A DNA stretch of 64,000 nucleotides from Neoarius graeffei (Eukaryota; Chordata; Actinopteri; Siluriformes; Ariidae). This document shows, in pieces, positions 45,496 through 55,353 of this stretch; position 1 is the stretch's first letter, and each line of letters starts with the position of its first letter. Made by a program: the position numbers and the translations under genes. A model generated the notes under the pieces. That model did no database searches, had not been told where the DNA came from, and worked only from the letters and a program-made list of their open reading frames with translations. Where the stretch lies: NCBI RefSeq assembly GCF_027579695.1, contig NC_083587.1, positions 58,851,238-58,915,237 on the forward strand, given 5' to 3'.

Positions 45496-45864
45496 GGGCG
45501 GCACGGTGGTGTAGTGGTTAGCGCTGTCGCCTCACAGCAAGAAGGTCCGGGTTCGAGCCCCGTGGCCGGCGAGGGCCTTTCTGTGTGGAGTTTGCATGTT
45601 CTCCCCGTGTCCGCGTGGGTTTGCTCCGGTTTCCCCCACAGTCCAAAGACATGCAGGTTAGGTTAACTGGTGACTCTAAATTGACCGTAGGTGTGAATGT
45701 GAGTGTGAATGGTTGTCTGTGTCTATGTGTCAGCCCTGTGATGACCTGGCGACTTGTCCAGGGTGTACCCCGCCTTTCGCCCGTAGTCAGCTGGGATAGG
45801 CTCCAGCTTGCCTGCGACCCTGTAGAACAGGATAAAGCGGCTACAGATAATGAGATGAGATGAG
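45496..45864 (+). mobile_element. tRNA-headed SINE, copy 13
   Basis: Forward copy within the BED exon of the hAT element. 12-bp target duplication with one mismatch (ACCGTAGCAGTG/ACCGCAGCAGTG). Small deletion in the body (GGGTTTGCTCCGG). Confidence 0.92.
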
Positions 45865-46268
45865 ACCGCAGCAGTGCATTTTTTCCCCGCTGCACGAGAA
45901 GTCTGTATAAGCAAAGCGGACAATCCTAGGGGTGTCTCTCCAGGCATTTTAGCGCCATTAACGTTAGTTTGTTCCTGAACATGACGTATGAACAGGTGAA
46001 TGTGCATTCTCTTGCATGAAATTAGTATAAAAATTAATGTAACTATAAATATCTTATGCCAAATTATTATGGCATGTTACAAAAAATAAAGAAAGAATCA
46101 GAGTCCTCGTCTCCAATTTACAAGTCCGGATGCAGTTAATGCACGAGTCCGAGCCCGAGTCATGAGTGCTCAAGTCCAAGTCAAGTCACGAGTCCTTAAA
46201 ATTAGGGCACGAGTCAGATTCGAGTCCAAGTCCTGAACTGGAGTACTACAAGCCTGCTTCAGACTCAC

Positions 46269-46295
46269 CTGCACTTCCTGCCCTTCGCTCATCTC
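46269..46295 (-). CDS. Possible 27-nt cassette exon of the host gene
   Basis: On the minus strand TTTTTACAG|GAGATGAGCG...GTGCAG|GTGAGTC gives a 27-nt exon with strong splice sites. Joined in phase 1 it adds nine residues between the 57727-57802 and 33565-33674 exons without changing frame. An alternative acceptor 10 nt upstream would introduce a stop. The exon lies only 4 nt from the hAT target duplication (46257-46264). Its small size makes the call tentative. Confidence 0.5.
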
Positions 46296-46309
46296 CTGTA
46301 AAAACCTGT

Positions 46310-47165
46310 AAAAACAGAAGATGAACTACAGCACCGATGGAACACCACTACCACTGTTAAGGCGATCAGTGTTTCCTGACCATTACGTCTTTTCTTCATT
46401 TCACTCCATTTTTTATTCAGGCTAAAGCATTAGTTTCAGCTCCAGTGAATTTCGTCCACAGAGCGTTATGTAATGGCCGTGTCTTTCAGACTGCACTGTA
46501 ATTAAGTCGGCAATTCGAGCTGGCATGAAAACAAGCCCTAGATTTGTTAACTCATTACACTGCTGCATCGACTGTTGAAACATCGGTTAAAACATCTCAT
46601 TGTAAGTGATGGCAGAGATCGATTTTATTCTGTCCAGAATTAGTGAGCTTCCTTACAAATGTGCGTTTGATCCACGTCCAAAGCATTATTTTAAGAGACC
46701 CCAAGCATCCAAATGAAATTACAGTGCAACAAGCGGACCTCTGTTTGGCATTCCGTATTACCCGTAGGGCCTTCTGAATCATTCAGAGAGGCAAAGCTGT
46801 ACAAGTGTGTAATAACCACATCGCTCTGTTACCCTCTGGAGAACGGCTGATGTGGTATTCGTTAAATTCCCAGGGTTACATAATAGCTCACTCTTTTTCG
46901 CACAACACAAAGACGCTCGTTTTGTACTTATTCATTATGCCACTGTTGCACCCTTGAGAGGACACCGACTAAAATAATCTTTACTGCTATGCATTAAAAA
47001 GTTTGTATCTTCCAAATGGTTTGATAAAATGTGCTATATTTGAGTAAGGATTTTGACCCTCTCTGCCCCAGGGCGCTGTATCAGGGCTGACCCTGTGCTC
47101 TGCTCTAACCCCAGACTCCTAACAAGCTGGAATATGCAAAGAAAAGAAATTCACTGTGCTGTAAT
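46310..47165. other. Intron DNA, no exon or repeat recognised
   Basis: No coding or terminal-repeat signal seen. Confidence 0.45.
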
Positions 47166-47166
47166 G

Positions 47167-47546
47167 TCTCATCTCATCTCATTATCTCTAGCCGCTTTAT
47201 CCTGTTCTACAGGGTCGCAGGCAAGCTGGAGCCTATCCCAGCTGACTACGGGCGAAAGGCGGGGTACACCCTGGACAAGTCGCCAGGTCATCACAGGGCT
47301 GACACATAGGCACAGACAACCATTCACACTCACATTCACGCCTACGGTCAATTTAGAGTCACCAGTTAACCTAACCTGCATGTCTTTGGACTGTGGGGGA
47401 AACCGGAGCACCCGGAGGAAACCCACGCGGACACGGGGAGAACATGCAAACTCCACACAGAAAGGCCCTCGCCGGCCACGGGGCTCGAACCCGGACCTTC
47501 TTGCTGTGAGGCGATAGCGCTAACCACTACACCACCGTGCCGCCCC
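47167..47546 (-). mobile_element. tRNA-headed SINE, copy 14
   Basis: Full-length reverse copy with a (CTCAT)n tail at the left. Target duplication not resolved. Confidence 0.9.
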
Positions 47547-47650
47547 CATCACGACTACTACTCATAATAAAAATAATCATTATTCGTCTAAATATACAGG
47601 TGATTATAGAAAACTGTGCTTTCTGATTGGTCGAGAGATTCGGACTATTT

Positions 47651-48162
47651 AACAGTTATTCCATGAAATCGAGTCGTACATGAGCTGATAGCTGACGAGG
47701 CACGTAGCACCGAGTTGTCTATAATCCATGTACGACGAGACTGAATGGAATAACTGTTTTATTCTATCCACATTCACTGGATTTTGAGAAACAGAGCATT
47801 TTTATTTTTATTTTTTGCAAATTCGATAAATAAAAACTTGATATAAAACATCCGACAAAACCATTTCCGCTTAGAATGTAAACAAACCGGCGAAATGACA
47901 GGAGCAATTTGTGAAAAATGCGATAATAATGATAATAATTATTGAAAAATAAAAAAGATATGTTCTTACCATCAAATACTTTCATTCCATATTTTGTTGC
48001 TTTTTTTTTTGGACAGAGTTTTTATTTCGTCCTCGGTTCGTTCAGCAACACACGCCACCATTTTGTTTTTCTCTACTCACGGTATACGAGCTGATATCCT
48101 AGTAGTAGAGTAGCCAATCAGAGCATGCGATTGCTCATATCCAGTGAACGTGGATAGAATAA
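47651..48162 (-). mobile_element. H1 element, copy 2, with terminal hairpin
   Basis: Hairpin 47651-47757 (AACAGTTATTCC.../...GGAATAACTGTT), then TTATTCTATCCACATTCACT at 47759 pairing with AGTGAACGTGGATAGAATAA at the right end (48143-48162). On the minus strand ATG near 48065 opens MVACVAERTEDEIKTL; a deletion in the A-run follows, then (shifted) ATKYGMKVFDG|GTAAGA near 47968. The second exon seen in copy 3 is absent, so this is a deletion form. Confidence 0.78.
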
Positions 48163-48194
48163 TTCTCGATTATCACAGTGAGCGACTTGGCAAA

Positions 48195-48309
48195 ATGGCA
48201 GCCAATCGCTTCGTCGCGGTAAGTGAGGAAGAATTACAAATGATGAAAGAACATGCTGTTCCCAAAAGCACTAAAGATGCTACGAAGTTTGGTCTAAAAC
48301 TATTCAAAG
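48195..48309 (+). pseudogene. Intact first exon of recombinase-like protein
   Basis: ATG at 48195 (GGCAAAATGGCAGCC) opens MAANRFVAVSEEELQMMKEH, then AVPKSTKDATKFGLKLFK, ending AAAG|GTAAGG at 48309-48310. The exon is open throughout, with a good donor, in the same phase as the H1 exons. It runs divergently from the H1 copy 2 exon, about 130 bp from it. The pattern N-R-F-x(3)-S-E-E-E-L...N/STKxATKxGxKxF is that of KIAA1958/Crypton-type N-termini. No downstream exon was found before 48520, so it is classed as a remnant. Confidence 0.6.
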
Positions 48310-48777
48310 GTAAGGGGGATTGTGATTTATTTTATCGATTTCTAAACAAAATATTTTACATGACTCGGCGTACCGTAGATAAATGAAGCAAGTCTGCGCC
48401 GCGTCTTTATGACATTTGCATGCCGCTTTTAAAGATTGAAATAAATGATTTTTAATATGACTTTTTTTTAATAATAGCCTGTGTATTTATACTAAAACAA
48501 TTCTCCACCTCAAGCTCAGTGAATCAGGGATTATTATACATACAGGACACTTATTCGACTGTATTCCCTTCTAGCGGGTTTCATTAATTTGGTTTGATAG
48601 CATGCAATATTGTTAGCATATCGCTTATCCTACATGTATTACATCACTCTACCCAGTGGAGAATGAGCGTTGAATATGGTTTACGATATTGCATGGTTGT
48701 CAAGACAACATGATGTCACACGTCGGAGACGTAAAACTTCCACGCTAGTGAGTGACTGTGATGATTTGTAAACAAAC

Positions 48778-48870
48778 ATGGCCACAAGGTTTGCTTTGTT
48801 AAATACAGAAGATTTTGAGAGAATTTTGAAAGAGAAAGACACGTTGAACACCCGAAAGGAATGTGTATAT
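48778..48870 (+). pseudogene. H2 first exon, best preserved copy
   Basis: ATG at 48778 (AACAAACATGGCC) opens MATRFALLNTEDFERILKEK, then DTLNTRKECV, and runs into the ATA-rich start of the hairpin. All three H2 copies lose similarity to the protein family at the same codon (after N-T-R/Q-K-E), so the truncation is ancestral to the copies rather than independent decay. Confidence 0.58.
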
Positions 48871-48998
48871 ACATACATAATAATAATATTGGCTGGATTT
48901 TTTTTCGTGGTCTATCAGATATATTCCATTCAGCTACTCGTCTTCGACTCGTTCAATATCATGCTAGCTGAATGGAATATATCTGATAAACCACTCAA

Positions 48999-49344
48999 CG
49001 TGGTTAGCGCTGTCGCCTCACAGCAAGAAGGTTCGGGTTCGAGCCCCGTGGCCGGCGAGGGCCTTTCTGTGTGGAGTTTGCATGTTCTCCCCGTGTCCGC
49101 GTGGGTTTCCTCCGGGTGCTCCGGTTTCCCCCACAGTCCAAAGACATGCAGGTTAGGTTAACTGGTGACTCTAAATTGACCGTAGGTGTGAATGGTTGTC
49201 TGTGTCTATGTGTCAGCCCTGTGATGACCTGGCGACTTGTCCAGGGTGTACCCCGCCTTTCGCCTGTAGTCAGCTGGGATAGGCTTCAGCTTGCCTGCGA
49301 CCCTGTAGAAGGATAAAGCGGCTAGAGATAATGAGATGAGATGA
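48999..49344 (+). mobile_element. tRNA-headed SINE, copy 15, 5'-truncated
   Basis: Lacks the first about 17 bp of the head (starts CGTGGTTAGCGC). Preceded by AACCACTCAA (48989-48998), which recurs at 49345-49354 and 49714-49723. Confidence 0.92.
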
Positions 49345-49354
49345 AACCACTCAA

Positions 49355-49713
49355 CGTGGTTAGCGCTGTCGCCTCACAGCAAGAAGGTCTGGGTTCGAGC
49401 CCCATGGCCGGCGAGGGCCTTTCTGTGTGGAGTTTGCATGTTCTCCCCGTGTCCGCGTGGGTTTCCTCCGGGTGCTCCGGTTTCCCCCACAGTCCAAAGA
49501 CATGCAGGTTAGGTTAACTGGTGACTCTAAATTGACCGTAGGTGTGAATGTGAGTGTGAATGGTTGTCTGTGTCTATGTGTCGCCCTGTGATGACCTGGC
49601 GACTTGTCCAGGGTGTACCCCGCCTTTCGCCCGTAGTCAGCTGGGATAGGCTCCAGCTTGCCTGCGACCCTGTAGAACAGGATAAAGCGGCTAGAGATAA
49701 TGAGATGAGATGA
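49355..49713 (+). mobile_element. tRNA-headed SINE, copy 16, tandem to copy 15
   Basis: Same 5' truncation point as copy 15 and separated from it only by the 10-bp AACCACTCAA, which also follows it. The unit (SINE plus target site) is therefore duplicated in tandem. Confidence 0.93.
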
Positions 49714-49751
49714 AACCACTCAAGGCCAGCCAATTTTATTTAAATAATAAC

Positions 49752-50029
49752 CGAGACAAAATCGAAGAATAGCCAGAAATGCTAACTTCAAAGTCCAAAA
49801 TACCCGATGTAAGCCAAGTCTCTGAGACGGTAAAAATATCAAACGGTTTGTTTGAAATTAGGAGTCGGATTTTGTTCATCTTATTGACCATACTCCGTAC
49901 ATTTAAATGACACACTCTAAAACCACAGGCTTTCAGAAGTTCATCTGTCCTTGGACCAGGATTCGGCCTCACATCACCAGCAAGAAGTACGAGGTAGGAG
50001 GCTGCTATAGAAACCAAGATGAAAACCAA
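49752..50029 (-). pseudogene. LINE ORF2 N-terminus with 2A-like motif and endonuclease start
   Basis: On the minus strand the frame reads a hydrophobic start (FILVSIAASYLVLL), AGDVRPNPGP at about 49946-49981, then RVCHLNVRSMVNKMNKIRLL, DIFTVSETWLTSGI and an end near 49736. H-L-N-x-R-S-(M/L)-x-N-K and T-x-SETWL are the first motifs of the AP endonuclease of CR1/L2/Rex1-like LINEs. The preceding D-V-x-x-N-P-G-P resembles a ribosome-skipping 2A motif (D-V/I-E-x-N-P-G-P), with Arg in place of Glu. The rest of the LINE is missing. Confidence 0.72.
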
Positions 50030-50422
50030 TCACAAGTTTTAACGATGGTGGTGGGGTTGTTCCATGCTGGGAGTGTTGCAATAAGCTGGGCATATTTCTT
50101 CCTGGAAATTGCTTTTGCTCCAGCTTGAGACTAACCAAAACAGACAAGGCACCCTTAGGAACAGTTTGCTGCAGTTTAGGAGACTCCAGAAGTAAAACAA
50201 GATCAACTATGAGCTACTGCTCACTAACGTATCCCCCCTGCTCTCGCTGATATCAGAATGCAAGCAATCGAAGGAATAGGACACTTATTATGAATGTTGA
50301 CTTCAACAAATAATGAACCCTGAAACGAGTAAGTAAAGAGCCGTGTCTCTCCCCAGGGATTTCAAATAGCATCCTGGTAAACTGTCATTCTGAAATAGCA
50401 TTCTGCTTCTTGAAATAGCGTC

Positions 50423-50920
50423 AAAATCCACGCTATATGTTTCGTAAATATATTCAATCGGTAAACAGGAAGTCGATGTGGGACAGACCTGAAAATGGTA
50501 TACATGGTATAGAACCTCAAGCTGAAGCTCGGTACCAAATATCAAGCAGTTGTGATTTGTAGTTGCTGAGAAAAGTGCTATGAAAATTTTGTAAATCCAC
50601 GCTATGTATTTCGTAAATACATTCAGTCGGTAAACAGGAAATCGATGTGCGACAGACCTGAAAACGGTAAACAGGGTATAGAACCCCAAGCTGAAGCTCG
50701 GTACCAAATATCAAGCACTTGTGCTTTGTAGTTGCTGAGAAAAGTGTTACGAAAATTATGTAAATCCACGCTATATGTTTTGTAAATACATTCAGTCGGT
50801 AAACAGGAAGTCGATGTGGGACAGACCTGAAAATAGTATACACGGTATAGAACCCCAAGCTGAAGTTTGGTACCAAGTGGCTATGATTTGTGGTTGCTGA
50901 GAAAAAGGGTGTTTCGGATG
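50423..50920. repeat. Minisatellite, 169-bp unit, about three copies
   Basis: Starts of AAATCCACGCTATATG-type units lie at about 50424, 50593 and 50762, each continuing with ...CATTCAGTCGGTAAACAGGA... and ...GACAGACCTGAAAA... The stretch ends in (GACA)n and CCCCCTCCCCCTCCCC...GCGGGGG (to about 50990), a tail shared with other teleost repeats. Frames on the minus strand remain open across units because the unit carries few stops; not evidence of a gene. Confidence 0.8.
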
Positions 50921-51279
50921 GATGGAGATACGGACAGACAGACAGAGGTAAACCAGTATGCCCCCTCCCCCTCCCCAGAGCGGGGGTATAAAAAATATAG
51001 ACAAAACTACAAGAACAGAGATATTGATGTTGGGAAAGCTCCATTTTGCCATGATGGTGTGACGTCACTTCCTTCAATGTCACTTCCTCTGAGCTTTGCA
51101 CCAAACCATTCCTCCTGCATTTGCGCTGTTGAAAGAGCCACTGTATTTCTCAACCTGGACAAATGCAAATGGAAATGACTGGTGTTTTGTTTTGCACAAA
51201 TGGTGCGTCCACACGGCACAAACGAAGCACAAGCAACCAGAAACACAAGTGATTTCGCATAGCATTGCTAATGTCCTGA

Positions 51280-51730
51280 TGAGCAATTCCAGCGTTATGG
51301 ACGTGACACTTGAACTCAAAATGGCAACAAATGACCCAGTGCATGTTTTATTGTCTCCCAGTATTTAAACAGGTGTTGCATATTTTAAGGCTGTACCATA
51401 CTGGAGAAGTGATAGAACAAGAACAATTCCCATAGTACATCTAGGGCATGCCAGAAAATGCCAATAAAAGATGCGTTATGGATGTGACAGAAAAAGTATC
51501 ACTTTTCTTGGGTGACTGTACATTTTTATCAAACTCTGTGAAATTGTAAACCTAATGTCGAAATGGAGATATCCATTTGATAGAGGGGTCCAAGGTGAAT
51601 ATTAAAAAAAAAATCTTTGTTTGAAATATTTTGTATTTCATGCAGAGTTTCGGAAGGAAAAGTCAGCGTTATGGATGTGACGAAATTCCGTTATGGATGT
51701 GACGCGTCTGAAATAGACATGGCATATGTT
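51280..51730. repeat. Spaced GTTATGGATGTGAC repeats
   Basis: GTTATGGA(C/T)GTGAC occurs at about 51294, 51474, 51669 and 51692, all in the same orientation, in AT-rich intron DNA. Unit and element identity unknown. Confidence 0.5.
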
Positions 51731-51961
51731 TAGAAAATCAGCAATTTAACCACCATAACCCTTTGAAAAACTCTCTAAATATCAGCTCAAACTATCAAAG
51801 TTCTTCAATAATATTTAGGATAGCTATTGTTTTGCTGTTTTGTGGATTTTAGCATACATTTCTGTGGCTTGTGGCAATAATATAGAATTATACATGATCA
51901 AAGTTGATTTTAGCTTGGGTTTTACATTATAAGAAAGAAAGACTGACAGTGACAAATTAGG

Positions 51962-52991
51962 TCTCATCTCATTATCTCTAGCCGCTTTATCCTGTTCTAC
52001 AGGGTCGCAGGCAAGCTGGAGCCTATCCCAGTTGACTACGGGCGAAAGGCGGGGTACACCCTGGACAAGTCGCCAGGTCATCACAGGGCTGACACATAGA
52101 GACAAACAACCATTCACACTCACATTCACACCTACGGTCAATTTATGGCCCTTTTCCACTACCCTTTTTCAGCTCACTTCAGCCCGACACGGCTCGCGTT
52201 TTGACTACCTTAGAGCAGCACGACTCAGCTCGCTTCAGCCCTGCTTAGCACCCAAAACTCGCACGGTTTTGGAGTGGGGCTGAAGCGAGCCAAACCGAGC
52301 CGAGTGAGGCTAGGGGCGTGAGGAGACACTCCCCTGTGCACTGATTGGTGAGGAGGAGTGTCCTCACATGCCCACACATGCCCCGCGAGCACGCTGGGAT
52401 CTGTAAACACCGTAAACCCGGAAGAAGAAGAATTACGAATTCCAAGAATTTCTGAAGCCTTATGCGCCTCGCCTCATCTATACGCTCTTGCTAGTATCTG
52501 TTGGCGTTGTCGGTGACAACAAGCCACAGCACCAAGACCAGCAACACTAACGACTCCATGTTTATTGTTTACTATCCGGGTCGTGAGACTACCGCTTAAA
52601 AGATCACTGATGTCACTGTTTGCGCCGCCTAACGACATCATGTGACGTCCACCCACTTTCGCTAACTCCACCCAATGTGTCCACCCACTTCCAGCCAGCA
52701 CGGTTCAGCATGGTTGTAGTCGAAATGCAACTCCAACAGCCCCGCTCAGCCCGGCACGGCTCAGCCCAACTCAGCCGCGTTGGTAGTGGAAAAGCGGCAT
52801 TAGAGTCACCAGTTAACCTAACCTGCATGTCTTTGGACTGTGGGGGAAACCGGAGCACCCGGAGGAAACCCACGCGGACACGGGGAGAACATGCAAACTC
52901 CACACAGAAAGGCCCTCGCCGGCCACGGGGCTCGAACCCGGACCTTCTTGCTGTGAGGCGGCAGCGCTAACCACTACACCACCGTGCTGCC
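51962..52991 (-). mobile_element. tRNA-headed SINE, copy 17, split by Harbinger-type element
   Basis: SINE parts 51962-52145 and 52800-52991. Comparison with intact copies shows the interruption falls exactly in ...TCAATTTAGAGTC..., duplicating TTA. Confidence 0.92.
52146..52799 (-). mobile_element. PIF/Harbinger-type element, copy 1
   Basis: 654 bp, with TTA at 52143-52145 and 52800-52802 (TWA targets are the PIF/Harbinger hallmark). Ends TGGCCCTTTTCCACTACC and complement TGCCGCTTTTCCACTACC. On the minus strand ATG at 52559 opens MESLVLLVLVLWLVVTDNAN followed by an in-frame stop and QERIDEARRIRLQKF, a decayed first exon. No nuclease domain. Second copy at 56252-56906. Confidence 0.85.
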
Positions 52992-52992
52992 T

Positions 52993-53016
52993 TATGTATG
53001 TATGTATGTATGTATT
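52993..53016. repeat. (ATGT)n microsatellite
   Basis: Six ATGT units at the SINE boundary. Confidence 0.85.
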
Positions 53017-54270
53017 TGTTTATTTATTTAGTTTGTTTAGTTTGAAATTTGGGATCTCCTGTGAGGTTGACATTTACATGGAATTGCCCTGATGTTATTT
53101 TGACGTTTTTGTCTCCAGACAGCTGCAAAAATATTTCACTGACAAGATTACTGATTGCTGATCTTACCCCATCGCTCATGAATGACTAGTGTACACCTAA
53201 CACACCATCACACCTAAAGGAAGCCTTTCTGTGCTCGCCGCTGACCCTGAAGTTTTCCGTTACGCTCGATGAGTTAGCACTGACTCCTTTTCTTTTCCAG
53301 AGTCATGTGTCATGGCGATTGCTAGCACTCTGGACTGACAGGGCGTCTGATCCCATACGACGTAAATGAACAAGATTTGATTTGTCGTCTTCCGGCATTA
53401 TACTTCGTAAAAGGATACGAAGGGATGTAATCTGAACGGAAGGAAAGACATTCGTCTGCATTTTAATGCTGCCTTCTTCGCTGAAGTGCAAAGAAGAAAT
53501 GATGAAAGAACAAAAACATCAGGTCAACAGCAGGAGAGTTGACCACAGAAGGAGATCCATTTGACTAGCTTTCATTAAAATTCTGTCTCGGTTCAATCTG
53601 ATAAACTAAAAGTCAAAAATCTAAACATTTTAGTTGGTAAAACCTGTCGATTCAAACGGATTAACATTTCAACAGATCTGGTTTTCAGGTTTGAGGAAGA
53701 AAAAAAAAAGAGTTTCACGAGTGAATGCTAAATCGGTTTGGACAGTTTCCGAGATCAACAGGAACCCCACCGACCTGTCGGACTGATCAGCTGTCAGTCA
53801 CGGTAACCTAGCAACAGCAGCAAAGGCGGTGATAAAAAAAAAAGGCAGTGTTTATTTCTCGCCCTGCACTTTCCCACTGACAAGGTTAAATCAAGACATT
53901 ATCAGATAAACATTTTAGTTTATTTTACTACCTGTATATTAATTCTCCCATCTTCTAACAGGCTCATGTTGGAGAAAACTGGCTTTTCCTTGCTGTTTTT
54001 TTTTAAATTGCATACATTAATTAATCATTGGAATAGTTTCCAAATGCTATTTCTTCCCCAAACCGTACCCCAAACTCCTAAGCTCCAAAAAAAGGTCTGT
54101 TCTAAATTTCTCATGGTTTACGTTTTATGTATGACCAAATACATAAACAGTTCAGTGGCTTCAGCTTGGAGCTGTACTTATGGAGGAGAAGATTCTTTGC
54201 AATGCCTTCGAAGGAGCTCTGAAGAGAGTTGGCCGAATATTCAGACATAATAATAATAATGATAATAATA
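53017..54270. other. Intron DNA, no exon supported
   Basis: No domain-bearing frame or terminal repeat recognised; A-rich runs at 53698 and 53836. Confidence 0.45.
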
Positions 54271-54277
54271 ATTTAAA

Positions 54278-54652
54278 GGGCGGCACGGTGGTGTAGTGGT
54301 TAGCGCTGTCGCCTCACAGCAAGAAGGTCCTGGGTTCGAGCCCCGTGGCCGGCGAGGGCCTTTCTGTGCGGAGTTTGCGTGTTCTCCCCGTGTCCGCGTG
54401 GGTTTCCTCCGGGTGCTCCGGTTTCCCCCACAGTCCAAAGACATGCAGGTTAGGTTAACTGGTGACTCTAAATTGAGCGTAGGTGTGAATGTGAGTGTGA
54501 ATGGTTGTCTGTGTCTATGTGTCAGCCCTGTGATGACCTGGCGACTTGTCCAGGGTGTACCCCGCCTTTCGCCCGGAGTCAGCTGGGATAGGCTCCAGCT
54601 TGCCTGCGACCCTATAGAACAGGATAAAGCGGCTAGAGATAATGAGATGAGA
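54278..54652 (+). mobile_element. tRNA-headed SINE, copy 18
   Basis: Full-length forward copy. ATAATAATTTA-like duplication on both sides. Confidence 0.92.
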
Positions 54653-55280
54653 TAATAATTTATATAGCACCTTTCTCACACCCAAGGTCGCTTTACAATT
54701 GAGGGGGAAGTCCACCAAAAGAGGGTCAGGATGTAATTCCAATGGTGTAGCTATCATAGTCCCACCAGGTGCACGAAGATAAATCCCACACCGCCTGCAC
54801 AGCTGCCGGGCAACATCGCTCAGAGCACCACGCCATGGATCCACAAAGCGAGCACAGAAGCACCGCCACACAGAGCACTGGTACCGTATGTCCCAAACCC
54901 CCTGTACAGCCAACAAGATGCCACCGGGCAACATCACTCAGAACACTGCGCCAAGCACAGAAGCACCGCCGCACAGAACGCTGGACAACCCCGATGTTAA
55001 AAACAGCAATAAGCTCACTGCAGTCCATAGCGAGGCGCACAGGCATCACCCATGGCAGACCAAGGCCTGAAGGGAACCGACGCCAAAACTGGGTCTGGAG
55101 CTACGCCACAACCGGCAGACAAAACACTCAAACAAAAAACAAACATCAAACTATCCAAACATACACACACAAGAAAAAGAAAAACAAAAGGAAAAAAAAG
55201 AAAAATGAAAAGCTCTGGTGAGAAATGGCAGCCAAAACGTTCACAGCGTACTCTCGACCGGAAACAGAAAAAAGCCTCAC
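54653..55280. repeat. Unclassified teleost repeat
   Basis: Begins TTTATATAGCACCTTTCTCA-CACCCAAGGTCGC, a phrase common to a dispersed teleost repeat. The body has CACCGCCACACAGAGCACTGG-like partial repeats at 54863 and 54966. No credible coding region. Confidence 0.4.
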
Positions 55281-55282
55281 TT

Positions 55283-55346
55283 GTACTAGTTGAGTAGCCA
55301 ATCAGCACGTGCAATTGCTCATATCCAGTGAATGTGGGTAGAATAA
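55283..55346. mobile_element. H1 element end fragment, copy 4
   Basis: GTAGCCAATCAGCACGTGCA...CATATCCAGTGAATGTGGGTAGAATAA matches the terminal 64 bp of H1. The rest is lost, and a TTAA element is inserted 4 bp further on. Confidence 0.7.
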
Positions 55347-55353
55347 CTATTAA

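Larger units (their letters stand above)
45030..46256 (-). mobile_element. hAT element with BED-finger exon, split by SINE
   Basis: Ends CAGTGTTGTAGTCGAGTCAC and complement of CAGGCTTGTAGTACTCCAG. An 8-bp duplication with one mismatch (CCTCAGAC/CTTCAGAC) lies at 45022-45029 and 46257-46264. The inner termini are rich in GAGTCCAAGTC repeats. It holds a BED zinc-finger exon on the minus strand and a nested SINE. Most of the transposase is missing. Confidence 0.88.
48520..49735 (+). mobile_element. H2 element, copy 3, with two nested SINEs
   Basis: The left end ...ATTATACATACAGGACAC matches the other H2 copies in reverse. The exon at 48778 is followed by the GGCTGGC-type hairpin (ATATTGGCTGG at about 48887; CAGATATATTCCATTCAGCT pairs with AGCTGAATGGAATATATCTG). 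The hairpin's last arm is split by two SINE copies and resumes GGCCAGCCAATTTTAT at 49724. Confidence 0.72.

Noticed and set aside
50303..51104. Long minus-strand frames with repeated FSATTNH...GTELQLGVLY phrases
   Set aside because: The repetition is explained by the 169-bp minisatellite, whose unit happens to be open; no start, domain or splice support.
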